Position numbers and translations under genes: made by a program
NCBI GenBank assembly: GCA_951230915.1
Contig: OX579634.1
Location: forward strand, 50,233,570-50,297,569
Source of the DNA: Antitrichia curtipendula
Lineage: Eukaryota > Streptophyta > Bryopsida > Hypnales > Leucodontaceae
DNA length: 64,000 bases
Reading direction: 5' to 3'
Part shown: one piece after another, positions 58,546-64,000 of the stretch
Numbering within the stretch: position 1 is the stretch's first letter
Layout: the number at the start of each line of letters is the position of its first letter
Notes under the pieces: generated by a model
The model's database searches: none
What the model was told of the DNA's origin: nothing
Seen by the model: the letters and a program-made list of their open reading frames with translations, nothing else

Positions 58546-58549
58546 TTAA

Positions 58550-60498
58550 TTGAAATTTTAGCAATTTTTTTTAAGTTGCAATTTCCTAAAACTATTTGAA
58601 CTTTCAACTTGTAAGGTCATTTGAACTTCATATAAAAATGACAAAGGGCTTCTTTCTTGAAGATAAAATACTAGCAAATTCACACACACACCCCTCTCCC
58701 AATGCGTCATGCGATATTGCTTAATTAGTTAACAATTTTTGAAAAATTATTTCCGAAAGTAAAAATGTTGAATCTGCAACACTACATGAACATGGATATA
58801 TAGTATGGGCAAATAATTGGCCGTCTACTTGAGTGTCTATTAAACTAGTATGGACCTCACTGAAATTATTATATTTGATATTAGGATGTAATTAGTGACA
58901 CTTGTCACCTACTAGTTGGCATGACACATTAAAAACATCGGGATGTAAAATACAAGAAACATTGTATGATCCAATCCAAGTACTCTATTGTCCATCTTCA
59001 ATGTCAAAATGTTTAGTAATACTCCACAACAATTAACATCAATGGCAAATAAGCTTGATAAATAATTAAATTGTCAATTTTTTTAACCATGGTGTTCAAT
59101 GGTACGTGCTTATAAGAAATAGAATGGAATGCACTATATAACTATTTTGGTGTACTACCATATTGATAAGTTCTTGAAGGCCTATGTATTGTATATTACA
59201 TAATAGTTTATATCACTACAAACAACTGAATTTTCTTTTCCATGCAAATGGAGTTGAGATGGATGAGCACTATTGATTCTCATGCTTGGTATATCCATAT
59301 GGGAATATTTGGAGTCTCGAGATTTTTTTTTTGTAAGCAAACATGTACTAAACTCCTTAATACAAGAGGTAGTCCAAATTTTCAAAATTGCAAAGATGTA
59401 CTATAAAATGTAATTAGAAAAATAATCTAATGATGATTTTCAAATAAAAGTAGTGAAACGTTATTGATGAATTTCATTCATAAGATTAGATCTATTACTT
59501 CACTAATCAATATTTTCCAATAATAATTAAAACCAATGATTGAAAATTCCTTCTAAAATCAATTGTAGATTGAGTTTTTGTTATTTTCATAGAAAAATCT
59601 TTTTATTCAAAATTTGAAGTTTAAGTTATGTTATTTTTAAATTTTACTTATTGAATTGTCATCTTTTGAAATTAAAAGGTAACTTGTGATAAAACTCTTT
59701 GAATTGCAGAATAAACGTCCTTCTAAAATAAAAATATATATTTTACGTATGCGTAAAGAAATAAATACAAGAACCTAAAAATAGGCAAGTGCACATGACT
59801 ATAAGTGGGGTTGACTCCGATGTCAAATGCATCAGGGTGGGCCTCTACTGTTGATGTTGCAACCATGGAACCGGTGCAATTAAAGGTGGCCACCGATCTT
59901 GCCAAATATTATCTCGCCCATGCTTAGAGTGAATTTCTTGAGGTTTGGGGGCATTTTGTGGTATAAATTTCTTGACGGTTCATGAGTAGGTTTAAGTTAT
60001 TTTGATGTGAGTATTTATTTTTGTTTATGGTTATTGAAAGAGCTTTGGAGTGTGATTTAGGGTGTAGGTTTGAGAATAAATTTTCTTGGTATGGTTATTT
60101 GTTTTTTCCATTATTATTTTGTGTGGTTGATAGTTGATGTTGTGGAGAATGTCTTTTTGATTTTTGGAACTTCCATTTTTTGTTTAGGATAATTTTTTTA
60201 CGGTTCTCTCTTTTTTAGGTATAGGGGTCTAAATTTATAAAAAAAAAAGGATTTGCAGAAGTTTGAGGAAGTCAATATAGAGCCTTCTTTGTATACTCAA
60301 GTTGTGCTCATAAGGATGATGCTTTCTATGGCAATGAGCAATTCCTTTAGTTACAAGTCAAGGACTTGGGAGGTATTGAATTTTGGTAGTGGGACTTCAA
60401 TGAGCTTTAATTTTCTGTTGGTGTTGTTGCTTGCTTCATATAAGAAACCCAATGCTTCTTGACTCTTCTAGACAAACCCTAGGCAATTAACACATTAG
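58550..60498. other. AT-rich intergenic DNA, no gene seen
   Basis: No gene recognised. The last few hundred bases may be upstream flank of the Harbinger transposase remnant that follows, since the 60253-60462 ORF runs up to it, but I see no motif in that ORF. Confidence 0.45.
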
Positions 60499-61190
60499 GA
60501 CTATGTAGAAAAGGTAGTGCAGAGATCAACAAATGAAATGCACCACAACAAATATAACAAATTTTATAGGATCATGAGATTTGATGCATTTCACAATCTG
60601 TTGAATATGTTAAGTCCTTTCTTGAGAAGTAGGTGTGTGAATCAAGTGAGGCTACAAATGGAAGTAAAAAAATTGTAGCATTTGTAATTTATAAATTTGC
60701 ACACGGTAATAGTACTAAGCACATAACAAAATTGTTTCAAAATTAGAGCTTCAACTACTAAAAAGTATGTTGACATGGTTTGTGACATATTACTAATAGA
60801 GACAAATTATTTAGCCACTACATTTCTATTTCAAGCAAAGACCACCTTCAGAGCATCATCTCAGATTTTGAAGAATTAACAGGTTTACTCAACATATGTG
60901 GAGCAATTGATGGAATACATAAACCATTAGCAGCTAATCCAAGTAGAAGAGTCACATCACCAGCTATTGATTTTACAATAGGAAAAAATTCAACTATATT
61001 GTATTAGTGCATTATAAGCAATTTGTGATATATGAAAGATTTTTGAAAATGTGTCTGTTGACCAACCTCGAGGAGTGCATGATGAGGAATACTTTGGGAA
61101 TGCAAGATTACATGTGGCTAAAGAGGGAGACCATGCAAAACATTGAGGAGAAGTACTTAGGCAAAAATTGTTCAAGCAATGGGTTTTAAA
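60499..61190 (+). pseudogene. PIF/Harbinger transposase, heavily decayed
   Basis: Translated in pieces across several frames, it reads as a PIF/Harbinger (DDE_Tnp_4-like) transposase. Landmarks are FYRIMRFDAFHNLLNMLSP, then KFAHGNSTKHITKLF, a segment TKKYVDMVCDILL, the first catalytic aspartate in ICGAIDGIHKPLA (codon 60909-60911), and a later GVHDEEYFGNARLH with the second aspartate near 61081. Frameshifts include a lost base in the A run near 60671 and stops such as 60744. No intact reading frame remains. It is the only transposase trace of this superfamily in the window. Confidence 0.78.
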
Positions 61191-61449
61191 AACCTTAATA
61201 ATAAATTACTATAATGACATTTTATTTGAATTTTTTAGTATTGAATTAAAATGCACATATACATGTATATATAATTATATAGAAAAAACATCTTTTATTC
61301 ATTGTAATGGATTTTGAACAAATCAAACCAAACCCAAATCAAATCAAATTCCATACAAGATTGGAATTAAAATTTCAATACCATGAATTTTTGAAAGTAG
61401 ATCATACATGAGAAGAAACATCTACTTAGAACTACCTATAAAGTCCTTG

Positions 61450-62270
61450 GCCTTCAAAGCTTCTACAAATAAAATTGCCATCTATAGTTGGCCCTTCATC
61501 ACCATTTCCCTATTCTCTCACTCATTGTCTTCTCTACGATTTGCAACTTCATGTTTTCTAGCTTCAAAATTCCCTTGGAAAAATTGTTAATGGTGGAGGC
61601 AATAGATTCATCTCATACAACCAACTTCTTCTTCTTTCTTGCACTCATGTTCACTTGTTCTTTACATCTTAGTTGATTAACCGCCTCTATGCATGTGGAC
61701 TATGAAGCAACAACAACTGCAATTGGGGGAGGAGGAGAAGTACAAGGCACGTTGCCCTTATCACCATCATTGAGAACTAAAGTCTCAAAATGCTAAAAAC
61801 AAACTTCATGAACAACACCATAAGGCATATTGTTGATTCTAGTAGTACCACCAAAAACTCCATCCAATTTTTTATACCATGGTACCAAGTAGAAGGTGGC
61901 GTTTTTGTTTCTTCTCTATTTGCCTTCTCCTAGGTTGGTACATTGTCTTCATCTTGCTCCACTTGTGGCGTGTCTGCTGCCAAGTTCTTTGAGGCTCTTA
62001 TGGAAATAGTGTATTGAGTTGCCTTGCAAAGAACTTCCAATTTGCTTGCTTGAAAGGGCTTGCGATTGTAGTCCCAATACTTTTCTTCACACATATCCAC
62101 AAGATACTTTAGAATCCCTCCTTCCACTCCTTCTTCACATTTAAAGTATTGCAAGAACTTTTCTCTTGAGTCTCTTAAGAATTATCACCCCTTCATTGTA
62201 AGGCATTAGAGATAGCAACCCTCCCTTTGGAACCTCCATAATATCCACTCAAACTACAAACTTTAATTCA
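61450..62270 (-). pseudogene. Decayed ORF, possibly the Myb/SANT-like partner of Harbinger
   Basis: On the minus strand, pieces in more than one frame read EGGILKYLVDMCEEKYWDYN (about 62120-62060), then ATFYLVPWYKKLDGVFGGTT (about 61905-61845), and a C-terminal lysine-rich region. This resembles the Myb/SANT-like second protein of plant PIF/Harbinger elements, and its divergent placement next to the transposase remnant fits. The family assignment rests on memory of the general pattern, not on a search. Non-functional. Confidence 0.5.
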
Positions 62271-62676
62271 CTACCCTTAACAAAAAGAAACAAGTTGTAT
62301 GAAGTGTATTTCTGTAGTAGCAAACCGTGTTCAAGCAACAAGGTAGAGGGAGGGAGGAAGTACCCCTTTCTTTTAATCTTGCATGCAAATATTGATAACT
62401 CCGTCCATCGGAACTCATGACACATAGTCCATTGGCTCTGCTTGGTGAGGGTTACCTAAGGCAAAGCTCTATTTTTTGACCTTCATATGTGACATCAAAC
62501 ATTGATGTTTGGGCCATGTGTGTGGCTTTAATATTTAAATGGATTAAAAAAATAAGGTTTGAATGTTTGGAACACATTTGTGTTCATCTATTGTTTGAAA
62601 TTCAAACATTTGGTCCTTGAGGAATTAAATTTATTCAAAATGCAAGTGAATAAGTATATTTACATACAAACATTAT

Positions 62677-62713
<37 letters not shown>

Positions 62714-64000
62714 CACACACTTAATAATAATAATATCTTCTTTAATCCCTAACTGTCCAAAGTACAACATTTGGATGTCAAAGAAATTTTGGAGCTAAAT
62801 ATAATATTTTAAAATATTTCATTTTAGAAAATTTGAGGTTGATATTCTTCTAATTCTACTTTTAGCATAAAATTCAAATGCGATAAAATCATAAATTTTT
62901 ATTAAACAATTTGATTTTCAATTGTTGAGAGCTCTTAAAGATGAGAATCAAATACATTAGACGGGAGACTATAAGTCCTATAAAAACCATGGAACTCTTT
63001 GAAGGTTCATGGTTTGTCTTTGAAAGGTTGACTTTTGGAAGTAGTACAAAGAGAGAAGTCATAAGAGTGTCCAATCTAAAATATTAGTACATTCTTTGAA
63101 CTAGGCAACTCATAAGGTGAGTTTTTTTACTCCCTAAAGAACCAAGTGGTCGTTGAATAATCAATTGAAAATTTGGACAAGTTCCTATAAAGTCAATTTT
63201 GAATGGATCTTTTTGACAATTTAATTGTTTAATCCCTGTAGTCAAAGTTTTTGAAATTTTCTATTCATTCCCATCATAGTCTAGTACAAATTTGAATAGT
63301 TTAACTTCAATAAAACTTCTTTTTTTCATTTTTCCTCACTACTATAAAAAATTGCAATTTTTGGCAATTTAAGCCAAAAATTTGTTGTAGTCCTTTAGGA
63401 GATAATGATTGGCTATGAGACTTTGGACCCAAGTGTCTTCCAAAATTTAAAGTCGAGACTACCTCTCTAAATGGATTTGACTACAATTCAATGGGACTCA
63501 AAATTTGTGCCTCCTCTTGTCTCAAGCACAAAACTGTTGTCCCCATCATTTTTTCCTTAGGGCTAAAGAGATTTTTAGTGTAAAGTTATATTTCTTAGTG
63601 TATTCAATTTTCAAAGCTCCCTTTGGTTAAAAATTTGCTCTCATGGCTTCTATTGAAGGAGAATAATGATCTAATTAGAAATTATCCTTTTGGTATAATA
63701 AGTTTGTTCCAAGGGAGACGGTCGAATAGAGAATATATACTAGTAAGTTCAATCTCTAAAACACGTAGCACAACTCCAATCTCACCAACTTTCAATTTCA
63801 ATTCTCGCAATCCCAATTGGCATACACCCAACCACACAATAAGCAAACTTAATCACCCATTCTCCTCAGACATAAGCACTCGCATAAACCAACATATCAT
63901 AATTCAATTCAATTCATCATTCGTCATTTACAATTTTAGCTTTCATTATTCCTCATCAACCTCATCAAAAGTACAAATAAAAACGTAGCCGACAAGGGAC
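62271..64000. other. AT-rich DNA with lone TTAA-type ends, no gene seen
   Basis: Lone or degenerate termini of the TTAA family are suggested at about 62615 (ggtccttgaggaattaa), 62743 (ttaatccctaactgtccaaag), 63128 (actccctaaagaaccaa) and 63390 (gtcctttaggag). The ORF at 63623-63988 runs almost to the window end and matches nothing known. Confidence 0.45.
62676..62720. repeat. Compound microsatellite (AC)n(AT)n(AC)n
   Basis: An uninterrupted AC run, then an AT run, then ACACACAC. Likely length-variable. Confidence 0.95.

Noticed and set aside
40079..58549. Regularly recurring CCCCTAAAG motif as a CRISPR-like or satellite array
   Set aside because: Spacing is irregular, orientation alternates, and each copy sits at an element end next to TTAA; a transposon family explains it.

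Overview
This looks like nuclear DNA of a plant: AT-rich, with CACTA elements of the CACTACAA type, a plant-type mariner transposase, a chromodomain-bearing Ty3/gypsy element, a telo-box promoter, and one large intron-rich gene. The species cannot be read from the sequence. A non-angiosperm land plant is possible, but that is only an impression.

Layout. 1-1159 is the end of a CACTA element. 1160-5077 is decayed repeat DNA. 5078-14389 is a three-layer transposon nest. A mariner-like transposase (minus strand) is split by a non-autonomous CACTA element (6311-14197, target duplication GTT). That element is itself split by a Ty3/gypsy chromovirus (8049-13783, 366-bp LTRs, target duplication CTATC). 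A small G-rich MITE lies at 16433-16595 and a Stowaway/mariner-type end at 17341-17391, just upstream of the gene.

17686-33585 is the only convincing host gene: RRP5 (PDCD11 in animals), the ribosome-biogenesis protein with an S1-domain array and C-terminal HAT repeats. I model 41 exons and about 2026 codons. All but one junction keep phase with ordinary GT-AG sites; the exon 3/4 acceptor is ambiguous. A double telo box lies about 190 bp before the start codon.

33586-64000 has no convincing host gene. It is AT-rich DNA built from small transposons, hairpins and tandem repeats. The most striking part is a family of elements that start CCCCTAAAG and are flanked by TTAA (six paired copies plus several lone ends), recalling piggyBac or Sola3 transposons. 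Others are a 2.5-kb element with two ~495-bp inverted arms and TAA target duplication (PIF/Harbinger-like), a TA-flanked MITE inside a ~110-bp tandem array, a ~480-bp foldback with a near-perfect inner hairpin, and a decayed PIF/Harbinger transposase plus a possible partner ORF at 60.5-62.3 kb.

The transposon copies look dead as coding units: in the mariner and Ty3 elements every in-frame stop examined can be explained by a single C-to-T (or G-to-A) change.
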